Part shown: piece after piece, positions 16,488-26,781 of the stretch | How positions within the stretch are numbered: position 1 is the first letter of the stretch | Layout: every line of letters starts with the position of its first letter | DNA from: Bacteroidota bacterium | GTDB lineage: Bacteria; Bacteroidota; Bacteroidia; AKYH767-A; 2013-40CM-41-45 | Reading direction: 5' to 3' | Assembly: GCA_016713765.1 (NCBI GenBank) | Contig: JADJON010000001.1 | Coordinates: 1,612,001 to 1,676,000 of the forward strand | DNA length: 64,000 bases | Translations under genes and position numbers: made by a program | Notes under the pieces: model-generated | What the model saw: only the letters and a program-made list of their open reading frames with translations | Database searches by the model: none | Told to the model about the DNA's origin: nothing

Positions 16488-19400
16488 TCAGGGTGTTATC
16501 ACAAACAGGAATAATAACAGGTTGTTTTCAATCAGGCTATAGTCGGAAGCTTCCACAAGTTGGTCGCCGGTAAGATCTTCCGGCACATACCCGAACGCGA
16601 AGTTCACCACGGCATTCTCAGCCAGGGAATAGTCGGTCGCTTCGATCAAGCGGTCCTGATTGACATCCCCCGACCAGATGCCCCAAACGCCCGGTTCAAG
16701 TTCCATCTGGTTGGCCCCGTACGCCTTTCCGGATGCGTCGGTGAAGTCGTAGGCCGTGCCGGACTCCAGGAATGGGACGGGAGCAGCCGACCATGTTTCG
16801 AGGTGATTCCGATTGCGGAGCACGATGTAGTAGGAGCGTTGTGCAACATTTTGAGGGAAGTGTACATAGGACCATCCGTTCGTGCCAAGCAGGCTGGTGC
16901 CCTGATATAGACTGGCGAATGGTGTACTCGTATCCGCAAGTACCACGATGATCGAATCCGCAATGGTGTCCATGTTTATGGGGTCGATGGTGGCCCGCAT
17001 GTTGTCAGCGCCGGGGTCGTAGAATCCGGATAGCCACGACTTTATCGTAAGGCCGTTGACGAATGCGAGGCAGGCAATGTTGGCGGAGTCGCTCAGCGCG
17101 GTCCCCTCCGCATCCAGTACGCTCACGTAGTAGGTGCCGTTGACCGCCCGGATGGAATCGACATTTGCTCCGGTGGACCATTGGATGAAGTATGGAGGTT
17201 GTCCGCCACTGATTGCCGCAATGGCCAGTCCGGTTCCGTTACTGTCACAACTTGCCGGTAAAGCGAAGGCATTCAACGTCAGCCTGCCGATGTCTAGCTG
17301 GGCTACATTGTCGGTGGAATTAAATTCTATTGGAGTACAGTTTAAAAGTCTTCCAATGATCGTCGTACGTGCTTCGGCGACAAACCAGGGGATGGAGAAA
17401 TTCGCTGATTCGTTACTATCCAGATTCAAATTTCGCGTTGCAATGAGAACTTCAAAATTTGAATTATCGAGATAATACAGTCCGAATAGTCCGGTACACC
17501 GGGTATAGCCGTTGTTCTGTACGATGGCGTTGATATTGATCTGTGCGCCTGGCGAAGGATTCGTATTCGTTGTGGCGAAGAAGGTAAACCGAAGATTGGG
17601 TGACCTTCCCACTACGATGGCGCGTGTGGCCTCATTATTTGTTTCGTCGGATTCGCTGAGGACATCATCGTGATCAACGATCGAGCGGATCACATGCACG
17701 CCCCGGATCTGAGATGACCAGGTCTGTGCCAGCCGGACTGTGCTGAACGTTCCGTTCGTAAGCGGTGCCACGAGGATGGAGTCCAGATCACTGGTGTCGC
17801 CGCGGACGAGAAGTTCCAGGCTATCGGGGCGATAGGCTCCGATATTCTCATAGGTGAGGTCCAGGGTTACTTGCTGCCCGGGCTCCGGGTTCAGGATGTC
17901 GGGAGCAATGTACTGCGATAACACACGGTAATCCGGAGAGTTGCTGATGTTAACCGGGATCAGGAGGACATTATCCGCTTCGTTGCATTCCGGGTATTGG
18001 TTCGCGGGGTCAATGGTAATGCGTATCGTGTAGGACCCGGTCTGAGGGAAGGAGTAGGGCAATGGCAGTTGTACGTAGATCGGACAGCCGCAGGTGCCGG
18101 GCAGGTATTTCGAGATGTTACCGGCCAGTGCCCAGCCTGAGATTCCCGGCCCGCTGACCTCGAATCGTATGGTCGCGTTGCCGGCCTGGTAAAGTCCTGC
18201 ATTGAAGACGTTCGTGGCGAGCGTAACGGGCGCGTTTACCGGATAGGAACTGTTGATCAGCGCATTCTGCGAAGGCGGACAGTGACTATAGTTGGATAAC
18301 GAGAAGTTATAGCACAATGGCTGCTTTACCTGGTTGTTCTCGTCCAACTCCGGTACCACTCCCGAATTATCAGCGATCACCGTGAGTGTGTCGCTGCCGT
18401 AGGGCGGCACCGTTGCCAGAACAGATACGGTCTTGCTCGAATCGGGTTGGATGTTGCCGTTGTAGGTTCCGTAATAGTGTGTACCGTTGACGTCGAAGTC
18501 GACAGTGAACGGTCCGTTCGCTGCCAGTTGTCCGCCGTTATAGATTGACGCGGATATCACCATGTTTCCCCCGGGAGTCGGGTCGGTTGGTGTAATGATC
18601 ACGCTTCCGCAACTGAGCATTTGCAGATCGGCTTTGCAATCGTCCAGGACGAATTGATCAACTGCATTGTTATTGTTCTCCGATAATTCCGTAATAAAAT
18701 TAGAAGGATCACAATTCAACTCGAAGCGGTAAGTGCCGGTTCCTGCGAGGGTAGGCGTGAATGTGATATTGCTGCTGGAGATACCGTTGATCGAAGGGAA
18801 AGTCTGCGTCTGGGTGCTTTCCAGCGTATCGTTCCGGTAAATGTCCAGTCTGGCCTGATAGGTTCCCGAAGGAACGCCACCGGTATTTTGAATGGAGTAA
18901 ATCAGCGTGCTCAGCTGACACTTCAACAGGGAGGATTGCCCGCGAAGGTTCATCGCTGTTGGTAGAAGATCGGGTAGCGCAGGAAGGACCGTGATGTTCT
19001 TGATCAGGATGTTGTTGAATTCATTGCTTTCCGTCACGGAGTCCGTGGCGTCGCAAATGGATCGGATGTAGGTTTGCCCCGGAGTCGGGAACCGGACGTA
19101 GCCAAGGTCAATAGCATAACTTGCTCCCGGAGCCAGTGGCGGCACAGTATCCATGATGCCGGATGGTAATGCTGTCGGAATCTGGATTTGTTGGATAGAC
19201 TGACGTGTTATACTGTCACAGCCACCATTCTCAACAGAAAAGTAAACATGAAGCGAGTCGCCTGCCACAACGACATCGGTGATGCCCAAGGTCGCATGTA
19301 GGGTAATGATTCCGGATCCCTGATGGAGTAAATCACGGATGATGTTGCAGGATGGCTCGATTTCACCTCCTCCGCCAGCCCCACCTCCGGGGTCGTTTTC

Positions 19401-22400
19401 GTTATTGGTAGGACAGGAGCCGGTAAGCTCAAAGTCGGTGATGGTGTCGCCGGTAAGGGTGAAATCTGTAATGCTGACGTTCACTGTATACGGTCCAGGG
19501 GTTGCTGCCGTCGGAAGCGTGATACAATATTCCCCCGATGAATTGGTGTATCCGCTGGCGCTCTGTCCGGTTTCGTTGATCCTACAGGTAACCGTCGCGC
19601 CGGCGCAGGAGGAGTCGGTCAGCGGTATCGCCGTATTCCGGTAATAAGCAGTTCCGCAAACGGTAACACTGCCGCAAACACTCGCCACTTCCGGATTGGC
19701 GGAAGCGGTGATCATGATGTCGCCGGGTAATTCGTAAACACCATTGGTAAAGGGGCGTATGGCCTGGTTATCGAGCTCATTCGGTTCCGAAAGGGCGTTT
19801 GTCGCGTCGACGATCACCTGCATGGGACACCAGGCCGGAACTGCCGGTGTGGTAATGTTCCATACGACATCTACATAAGGGTAGGGGTTGATCGGTGTAT
19901 AGATAAACTGGTCCGGATAAACGATCGTGGTGTCGAATTGATTTTTTAACCGTATTGTCAATTGAGAAGCATTAGCAGAACCTGGATAGTTGTGAATTCG
20001 TGCTGTGATGGTCAACGGACTGCCAGGAGCGGGATTCGGGTCTGAGAAGGTGATGTCGTTCGCGAAAATGCTCAGGTCGGGCGCAAAGGTTACAACAGGG
20101 CCTGCATTCGGTCCGTATGAAGTGGTACAACCGGTCGGGTCTTCCACAATGAATGTATGATGGTAGTAGTAGGATTCCGGCAATCCGCTTGTCTCGCAGT
20201 AGTAGTTTTTACCATCGGTCACGTCAACGTCCAACGGGTTGCTTTGCAACAACGAGATCGAACGGTCGTTCGGATCAGTGTAAAGTCCATTCCCTTCGAA
20301 GTCCAGCAGCAAGCGGGGATAGCCGGGTTGCGGCAAATCACCGTCAAGGTCCGTGTACCGGATTTCAAAGCGGAATCGCTCGGCCGGTTCGCCGCTGGCA
20401 GGGTAAACGGCACTGGCAGCAAATGGCACGTTGCCGACATAGGCCAGTACCGGAGCGTTGTTGTTACTGACGTTTACCGTGAGCGTCGAGGAAGCCGTAC
20501 ACCCTCCGGGATTGGTGCCAATGACTGTATAGGTTCCACTTGCGGATGGTTGGATGTTGGACAAGAGGGTGTCGCTGAAAGTGCCGTTGAATCCACCAGG
20601 GCCGGTCCATGCATAACTTCCTGCGCCGTTGATTTGAATGCGAAGGTTATTTCCCCGACACACCGGTGAACTGCTGGTGGCGATCAGGGCAGGGTAATTC
20701 GAAGAAACGACAACTTCGGACTGGTTGCTTCCTGCGCATCCATAGGAGTCGCTTACCGTCACTGAATAGGTAGCAGATGCATTGACCAAAATCGACTGGG
20801 AGGTAGCCCCGTTGGACCAGTTGTAGCTGACATATCCGGAACCCGCATCCAAAGTGACAGATCCGCCAATGCAGAATTGTAAGGGGCCGGAGGCGGAGAT
20901 GGCAGGTACGGGTTTGGGATGGACGAGCACAGCTGTGACTGTGGAAGACGCGGAACAGTTATTGTTGTCGGTCACGGTGACGCTGTAATTGCCGCTTGTT
21001 CCGACGGTAATGGTATTCGTAGTAGCGCCATTGCTCCAATTGTAATTCGCAAAACCGGACGGCGTACTGAGGGTGACGCTGTCGCCTTCACAGAATTCCA
21101 GCGGACCACTGATCGTTACCGAGGGTGGAGAAATGCCGATACAATTCGTGTTGGGCAGTGAGTAGACCGCGAAGCTGGTGCGGGCACGACTGCCGACCGA
21201 GGTGAAGTTGCCACCGACCAGTAGCTGATTGCCATCAACGACCAGGCGATTCACTCTTCCGTCCAATGTCACATTGAAAGGAACACCGAATCCTGTACTC
21301 GTGCTGATCGCACCAATAAAGGGAGCATTGAGCGTGTCGATATAATTGAAATCGCCGCCTGCGAACAACAAATTGCCATAGGATGCAAGTGTTGCCACCC
21401 CGCCGTTCAACTGCGGTGCAAAGGGTAGAAGGGTAGAAGTGTTTAGATCGATTGCGGATAAATGGGTTCTGGATTGTCCGTCGAAAGTGTAAAAGTACCC
21501 GCCGGTATAAAACGTATTTCCGTTAACGTGGAAGCAGATTGGGCTTCCATTCGGCGCCGGGTTGTAGCTGGTTGGATTGCCGCTATAATCCAATTGTCCA
21601 AAATAAGGACGCGAGGTACTCGAAGAAGTGAATTGGGTAAACGCTCCGCCTACGGAAATGGAGTTTGTGGTCGGTTCAATGCAATAGACACCATTATCCG
21701 GATCGGGGTTCCAGGTTTGAAGAATTCCCGCCGCGTCGAGTTTAGCCAAATACGAAACCGGTGTGCCATCGACTTGGTTGAAGTCGCCACCCAGGTAAAT
21801 GTTACCGATAGAATCCAACGCAAGGTCTCGGACACCTGCATTCGGTGCGGCGATCAAGCCCTGATAATTGCCGTAGGTAAAATCAAGATCGGCAAGAAAA
21901 GGATGGTAGGCACCTCCTATGTTCGAGAAGAATCCTCCGACATATAATTTCCCGTTCGTGACCAGTAAATCGTTGACATTCGCGTTGGGATTCGGACTGA
22001 AGTCTTCCAGTAGAAGACCACTGGCGGAGTCGATAGCAGCAAGATGGGTCCGGGGAGCTCCTTTGAGGAAACGATGCTCGCCGCCCAGAAGCATGGAATT
22101 TCCGGATTTGTTGATGTGCCGAATATTCCCGTTTGCTGAAGGATTCCAGGAGAGCGCAGAACCTGTTACCGTGTCAACACAGGCTACTGAGTTACGCTCG
22201 GAGATGCCGGCCATATTAAAGGTGCCGCCTGCATAGACTTTATCACCGGAAGCGAAGATGGAGTATAAGGTCCCATTACCGAATGACACATTGAAGTTGG
22301 GATCCCAGTTGGAAAGGGTACCGGATGGAAAGTCGTAGGCCGCGGACCCCCAGCGCGGGACACTTTCCACTTCGCTGAAACCGCCTGCCAGGTAAAGTCG

Positions 22401-25400
22401 ATTTCCTGCTACTGACAGGTCATAGACCGCGCTATTGACTGTGGGTTTCCAGTCGAGTACGGATTTCGTACTGTGTCGCAGGCCTGCAATGAAGTAACGT
22501 TCCCGGAAGGAACCACGCGTGAAACTTCCTCCCGCGAGAACCTTGCCGGATTGCGCGGCGACACAATAGACCGGCCCGTTCATATCCGGATTCCAGGAGG
22601 TCGGTGAGCCATCCGCTTGGCTGACCTCCGCCAGGTTAAGTCGCTTGACTGTGCCGAGACTATCAAACGTTCCCCCGATGATCAGGTTGGAGCCGTTGGT
22701 CGTCATATCATTGATCGTCACACTATAATAATTATTCTGATAAAATAATCCGGGATCCCAAGTATCAGCCGTATCGGAAAGTAGGCTGAGATCGAAGCGT
22801 GCAATTCCGCTGTGTGGAGTACCGCTGATATCATTAAACTGGCCCCCGACAAATAACCGACTGTTTGTGTGTTCCAGGGCAAGAATGGAACTGTTGACCA
22901 ATGGGTGCCAATTGAACACACTGCCGGTAGAAGCACGATAGGCCATCAATCGTTGACGTTGGTAATAGTGGGACAAGGAGAAGCACCCACCAACCAGGAG
23001 CTCATTGCTTTGACGGGAAATTGTATTGACCGTACAATTGGTCGAAAAATCCCAGTCGTGTACCTGGCCCGATGTGCCATCCAGCCGAACAAGATTGTTT
23101 CGTATGGATCCGTTTACACTACTGAAAGTCCCTGCTGCGTAAACCGTATCCTGCTCGACCAACAAGTCCTCAACGGAACTTCCGGTAAATTGAGGATTCC
23201 AGGCCGTGAGTGATCCATCGGAGAGTAGCCAGGAAGCAACCAGGTTCCTGTTAATGGGACTGGAGCTGATCTGGACCGAGCTGAAATAGCCGCCGGCAAA
23301 TATCCGACCCTGATCGATGACGACATCCAACACTTCACCACCCAGATCGGGATTCCATTCATTCAATTTGCCGCTTGACAATTGGATGCAGGCCAGATTG
23401 TTTCTCCATCCGAAATTCGTTCTGCCAAACCCCCCGCCCGCCAGCAACTTGCCGCCGGAAAGGCTGAGTGTTGAGACGTAATCGTTCATCAGATAATCCG
23501 AAGTCAAGATCGATCCTGTTCCTGTTGTACTGAAGCTGCACAGATGGGCTGCTGTTGCTCCGTCTGCCTGGGTGAAGGAGCCGCCCACGTAGAGCTCAGA
23601 TCCATTCAACAGGAGTGTGCTGACCCAGTTGTTGACCCCCTTGTCGAAGGGAAGTGCCGTGCTGATTCCATTCGCGGAATCCACGGCAGCCAGACTGGCA
23701 CGGGAAACGGGAGTACTGTTAGTGAAAATGGTGTTGAAGTTGCCGCCGAAATAGACCTTGCCGCCATCCACAAGTATGGCATTCACATTTCCATTTGGTT
23801 CAGGATTCCAGCCTGAGACAGGTGCATTGGTATTATCCGTTGTACTGAGCTTGGCGATGTACTGGCTAGTGGTACTTCCGATGGTTGTAAAGTATCCGCC
23901 GGCGAGTAATCGGCTGCTTGAATTCAGGATGGCCAATGACGTAACAGTTGAATTGGCGTGTTTGATCCATGCGTTCAATGTTCCGGAACTACTGAACTTC
24001 GCCAACCGTTGTCGAGAAGAAGCGCCTGAGAACGTAAAGCTGCCTCCGGCAAAGACGTTTCCGGATCCATCGACGGCCAAAGCGAAGACAGTCGAGTTGA
24101 CCGAAGCACTCCAACTGACATTGCTCCCGTTAGACAGATTCACAGCACTGAGGTAAGTTCTGCCGGCACCCGAAACGCCATTAACGGACGTGAAGTCGCC
24201 ACCGATTATCAACCTTGAACCCGAAATAGCAAGCGCATTTACCGATACAGTACCACAGGTGCAAACCAAGGTCGTATTGAAACCCGTTACAACCTGGCCG
24301 GCTGCATTGATTTGTGCAAGCCCTGTTCTGGATATTCCACCGATTTGTGTGAAGCTGCCTCCCACATACCATCCTCCGCTGCCGTCAGGGATGGATGCCA
24401 GGATCGGACCATTTGCCTGCGGCCAACTGCTAAGCGGGGTAGATGTCCCGGTGGAATAAAAGGCCAGGTTTTCCCGCATGTATCCGAAATTGTTGAGCGA
24501 GCCGCCGACTATGAGACTGTCTCCCGAAATGGCCATGCTTCGAATATATCCGGCACCTGCCAGCCAGCCCGGCTGTGCGACCGCCGTTGAGATGTCCACT
24601 TTCGCCAGTGAGCCTGCGGGCTGTCCTCCGGCTGTCATGATGAAGCCACCCAACACCAGGTAGGTGTCCTTCTTCGCAATCGAAAATACTGTCCCGCTGA
24701 TCTGCGTATTCCAGGGAAGCAGAGCGCCGGTTGTAGCGTCCAAAGCAGCAATACCGTTTCTCGGCAGCGCGTCCGGACCGGAATTGGCGAAGTATCCCGC
24801 CACGAACAGCGTGGAGCCTTCCCGATGGAGTGCATAGGGTATAGTGCCCGACCAAACGTCGTATTGCCCGAAGGGTGACTGGAAAACCGGATCAAGAGTT
24901 CCATCGGAAAGCAGGTGAGCGAGGAGGAATCGGCTGGAATCGCCGATGCTGCTGAATGTTCCGGCGATGTACCAACCTCCGCTGCCGTCTGCTTCCGTTA
25001 CATGAACAACTCCATTGGGAATGGCTGTCGGCGCAAAACTAAGCGCGTTGTTCACCGACGAGCGCGTCAGATAAGGACTCGAACTGCCGGTTTCTGTGAA
25101 GGAACCTCCAACGAAGACGGAGTCATTCTTCACCACGACTGCAGCGGTGGGTTGGTTGAAGTCGGGTGTGTTATCCAAAGGAAGTCCCGATACTTTACTG
25201 ATCCGTGCAAAGTACATGTCCTGTTTTCCGCCGATCGAAGTGAATGATCCGGTAATAAAAACAGTACTGTCGTCCACGTCGATGCTGTTGACCGGCCCGT
25301 TTGGATTCGGATTCCAGGACAAGGGATTCCCGCTGGTGGCATCCAGGGCCGCGAGATAGTTTCGCTCCAAGTAGGGAGGACCGGCATCGACAAAATTTCC

Positions 25401-26432
25401 TCCGATATACAAGGTGCCACCGTCCAAGCGAAGGCAGTTCACCGTATTATAGGGAACCGCCGGCGGCGCAAAGGAGGGGTCTGGTAAACCGTTGGAAAGA
25501 AGATGGACGAGTTTGGCTCGACTGCTGTCGCCGATCGTACTAAAGTTTCCTGCAACATACCATCCTCCCGAACCATCCGGAATACTGGCAAAGACGGTAT
25601 TATCAGCGGACGGAAACGGGTCCGAAGGAATGGGGCTTCCATTATCGAACAAAGCAAGGTTGTTCGCCTCATAGCCGAATCCGCTGAACTGCCCTGCAAT
25701 GAATACCGTGTCGCCACTGGCAATGATCTTTTCTACCGTGCTGTTAACGGACATGATACCGGGCAAGGAAAGCCCTGTCGTCCGGCTTAATGCAGCAAAG
25801 CAGAAACGTTTGGTCCCTTGTACTCGATTGAATTGTCCGCCGATGTAAACGGTCGTGTCCCTGACTAAAATGGTATTGACAGCGCCATCACAATTCGGGT
25901 TCCAGTTCAAGACTGTCCCGGTGGAGATGCGAATGGCGGCCAGATTGTTTCTGCTGCTGCTTCCAATGCTTGAAAAACTGCCGCCGACGAAAAGGGTATC
26001 TCCTGCACGAAACAATGACCGAACCTCGCCGCCGTAACTGGCAGATAAATTGGCAGCCCAGTTAGCATCAATGGATTTATCATTGCGGACATGCGCCAGG
26101 CAGGTATTGTTAATGTTATTCAGGTAACTGAAAGTGCCTCCAATGAACCAACCACCATTTCCGTCGGGGACAGATGTAAGTACGTTGCCATTGATGGTCG
26201 GAAAGTCCATGTCGGGGTAGTCGTTGGTATCCGTTACCAGCGAAGCGCCGCCGGTCATTAACCCGACATAGTTGAAGTTCCCGCCGATATAGTAAACACC
26301 ATCATTCTTGACGATGGCATTCACAGCTCCGTCGGTCGAACTCATGTTCCTGATCAGGGATTGGCCAATGGTGTTGTTGGCGATCAGAAAAAAACAACCT
26401 GCCCATAGAGCAATGCGTAAAATACTGTTCAT
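16488..26432 (-). CDS. Giant secreted protein: ~35 propeller-like repeats, Ig/PKD-like and CARDB-like modules, dockerin-like C-terminus
   Basis: About 3,314 residues from the ATG that begins a signal peptide (MNSILRIALWAGCFFLIANN); the open frame continues 99 bases upstream without a signal. Residues ~20-1755 hold about 35 repeats of roughly 50 residues centred on Y/F-x-GG-x-F (YIGGNF, FVGGSF, LAGGYF), followed by R-x-x-L-A and W-N-P, like delta-60/DUF5122-type propellers. Residues ~1765-2015 hold Ig/PKD-like modules (WSNGAT, YSVTVTD). At least five CARDB-like modules start near 2120, 2487, 2600, 2834 and 2944, then one SprB-like repeat. The last ~60 residues are two calcium-loop motifs (GDVNQDRLIEATDYS, TGDQLVEASDYS) resembling a dockerin. 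No type-A T9SS domain ends the protein. Adhesion or a structural surface role is inference. Confidence 0.85.
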   Translation of the reverse strand: MNSILRIALWAGCFFLIANNTIGQSLIRNMSSTDGAVNAIVKNDGVYYIGGNFNYVGLMTGGASLVTDTNDYPDMDFPTINGNVLTSVPDGNGGWFIGGTFSYLNNINNTCLAHVRNDKSIDANWAANLSASYGGEVRSLFRAGDTLFVGGSFSSIGSSSRNNLAAIRISTGTVLNWNPNCDGAVNTILVRDTTVYIGGQFNRVQGTKRFCFAALSRTTGLSLPGIMSVNSTVEKIIASGDTVFIAGQFSGFGYEANNLALFDNGSPIPSDPFPSADNTVFASIPDGSGGWYVAGNFSTIGDSSRAKLVHLLSNGLPDPSFAPPAVPYNTVNCLRLDGGTLYIGGNFVDAGPPYLERNYLAALDATSGNPLSWNPNPNGPVNSIDVDDSTVFITGSFTSIGGKQDMYFARISKVSGLPLDNTPDFNQPTAAVVVKNDSVFVGGSFTETGSSSPYLTRSSVNNALSFAPTAIPNGVVHVTEADGSGGWYIAGTFSSIGDSSRFLLAHLLSDGTLDPVFQSPFGQYDVWSGTIPYALHREGSTLFVAGYFANSGPDALPRNGIAALDATTGALLPWNTQISGTVFSIAKKDTYLVLGGFIMTAGGQPAGSLAKVDISTAVAQPGWLAGAGYIRSMAISGDSLIVGGSLNNFGYMRENLAFYSTGTSTPLSSWPQANGPILASIPDGSGGWYVGGSFTQIGGISRTGLAQINAAGQVVTGFNTTLVCTCGTVSVNALAISGSRLIIGGDFTSVNGVSGAGRTYLSAVNLSNGSNVSWSASVNSTVFALAVDGSGNVFAGGSFTFSGASSRQRLAKFSSSGTLNAWIKHANSTVTSLAILNSSSRLLAGGYFTTIGSTTSQYIAKLSTTDNTNAPVSGWNPEPNGNVNAILVDGGKVYFGGNFNTIFTNSTPVSRASLAAVDSANGISTALPFDKGVNNWVSTLLLNGSELYVGGSFTQADGATAAHLCSFSTTGTGSILTSDYLMNDYVSTLSLSGGKLLAGGGFGRTNFGWRNNLACIQLSSGKLNEWNPDLGGEVLDVVIDQGRIFAGGYFSSVQISSSPINRNLVASWLLSDGSLTAWNPQFTGSSVEDLLVEQDTVYAAGTFSSVNGSIRNNLVRLDGTSGQVHDWDFSTNCTVNTISRQSNELLVGGCFSLSHYYQRQRLMAYRASTGSVFNWHPLVNSSILALEHTNSRLFVGGQFNDISGTPHSGIARFDLSLLSDTADTWDPGLFYQNNYYSVTINDMTTNGSNLIIGGTFDSLGTVKRLNLAEVSQADGSPTSWNPDMNGPVYCVAAQSGKVLAGGSFTRGSFRERYFIAGLRHSTKSVLDWKPTVNSAVYDLSVAGNRLYLAGGFSEVESVPRWGSAAYDFPSGTLSNWDPNFNVSFGNGTLYSIFASGDKVYAGGTFNMAGISERNSVACVDTVTGSALSWNPSANGNIRHINKSGNSMLLGGEHRFLKGAPRTHLAAIDSASGLLLEDFSPNPNANVNDLLVTNGKLYVGGFFSNIGGAYHPFLADLDFTYGNYQGLIAAPNAGVRDLALDSIGNIYLGGDFNQVDGTPVSYLAKLDAAGILQTWNPDPDNGVYCIEPTTNSISVGGAFTQFTSSSTSRPYFGQLDYSGNPTSYNPAPNGSPICFHVNGNTFYTGGYFYTFDGQSRTHLSAIDLNTSTLLPFAPQLNGGVATLASYGNLLFAGGDFNYIDTLNAPFIGAISTSTGFGVPFNVTLDGRVNRLVVDGNQLLVGGNFTSVGSRARTSFAVYSLPNTNCIGISPPSVTISGPLEFCEGDSVTLSTPSGFANYNWSNGATTNTITVGTSGNYSVTVTDNNNCSASSTVTAVLVHPKPVPAISASGPLQFCIGGSVTLDAGSGYVSYNWSNGATSQSILVNASATYSVTVSDSYGCAGSNQSEVVVSSNYPALIATSSSPVCRGNNLRIQINGAGSYAWTGPGGFNGTFSDTLLSNIQPSASGTYTVIGTNPGGCTASSTLTVNVSNNNAPVLAYVGNVPFAASAVYPASGEPAERFRFEIRYTDLDGDLPQPGYPRLLLDFEGNGLYTDPNDRSISLLQSNPLDVDVTDGKNYYCETSGLPESYYYHHTFIVEDPTGCTTSYGPNAGPVVTFAPDLSIFANDITFSDPNPAPGSPLTITARIHNYPGSANASQLTIRLKNQFDTTIVYPDQFIYTPINPYPYVDVVWNITTPAVPAWCPMQVIVDATNALSEPNELDNQAIRPFTNGVYELPGDIMITASANPEVASVCGSVTVCGTAYYRNTAIPLTDSSCAGATVTCRINETGQSASGYTNSSGEYCITLPTAATPGPYTVNVSITDFTLTGDTITDFELTGSCPTNNENDPGGGAGGGGEIEPSCNIIRDLLHQGSGIITLHATLGITDVVVAGDSLHVYFSVENGGCDSITRQSIQQIQIPTALPSGIMDTVPPLAPGASYAIDLGYVRFPTPGQTYIRSICDATDSVTESNEFNNILIKNITVLPALPDLLPTAMNLRGQSSLLKCQLSTLIYSIQNTGGVPSGTYQARLDIYRNDTLESTQTQTFPSINGISSSNITFTPTLAGTGTYRFELNCDPSNFITELSENNNNAVDQFVLDDCKADLQMLSCGSVIITPTDPTPGGNMVISASIYNGGQLAANGPFTVDFDVNGTHYYGTYNGNIQPDSSKTVSVLATVPPYGSDTLTVIADNSGVVPELDENNQVKQPLCYNFSLSNYSHCPPSQNALINSSYPVNAPVTLATNVFNAGLYQAGNATIRFEVSGPGISGWALAGNISKYLPGTCGCPIYVQLPLPYSFPQTGSYTIRITIDPANQYPECNEADNVLLIPVNISNSPDYRVLSQYIAPDILNPEPGQQVTLDLTYENIGAYRPDSLELLVRGDTSDLDSILVAPLTNGTFSTVRLAQTWSSQIRGVHVIRSIVDHDDVLSESDETNNEATRAIVVGRSPNLRFTFFATTNTNPSPGAQININAIVQNNGYTRCTGLFGLYYLDNSNFEVLIATRNLNLDSNESANFSIPWFVAEARTTIIGRLLNCTPIEFNSTDNVAQLDIGRLTLNAFALPASCDSNGTGLAIAAISGGQPPYFIQWSTGANVDSIRAVNGTYYVSVLDAEGTALSDSANIACLAFVNGLTIKSWLSGFYDPGADNMRATIDPINMDTIADSIIVVLADTSTPFASLYQGTSLLGTNGWSYVHFPQNVAQRSYYIVLRNRNHLETWSAAPVPFLESGTAYDFTDASGKAYGANQMELEPGVWGIWSGDVNQDRLIEATDYSLAENAVVNFAFGYVPEDLTGDQLVEASDYSLIENNLLLFLFVITP

Positions 26433-26733
26433 ATAAATTGGTGTGTAGTCGTTTGTTAAATCGGGACGATCAATGTCCCGTTGTTGAGTGATTGGGGGAA
26501 TGTTCATCAGCCTAATTCCGAAAAGATTCATCGGGAATTTTGCAGGTGCAATTGGTAGTGTCCTTTCCGTTCGAAATTGACTAAAAGCCGCTTCCAGTAA
26601 GGCCTGCGAAAGGAGGGGCAGGTTGAAACGAAACTAGGAATTATCTCCTGATTCCTCAAAAAAATCCACATCTCATTAGCCGACTTTACCTGTTTGATCA
26701 GGAGAAAATGCCGGAATAGAGAAAAAACAAAAA
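26433..26733. other. Upstream region of the giant gene
   Basis: About 300 bases with no supported gene. A CGGGAC (26462-26467)/GTCCCG (26475-26480) hairpin lies 30-50 bases upstream of the giant gene's start, in its probable leader. No good TAnnTTTG was found on the - strand here, so the promoter of the giant gene is not identified. Confidence 0.4.
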
Positions 26734-26760
26734 AAACGCCTCGTCCAGGACGAGGCGTTT
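26734..26760 (-). terminator. Terminator of the Ycf48-like T9SS protein gene
   Basis: AAACGCCTCGT (26734-26744) pairs with ACGAGGCGTTT (26750-26760) across CCAGG. On the - strand a run of eight T follows. It is one of the strongest terminators in the window. Confidence 0.9.
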
Positions 26761-26781
26761 TAATAACAATTTAAGATGCGT

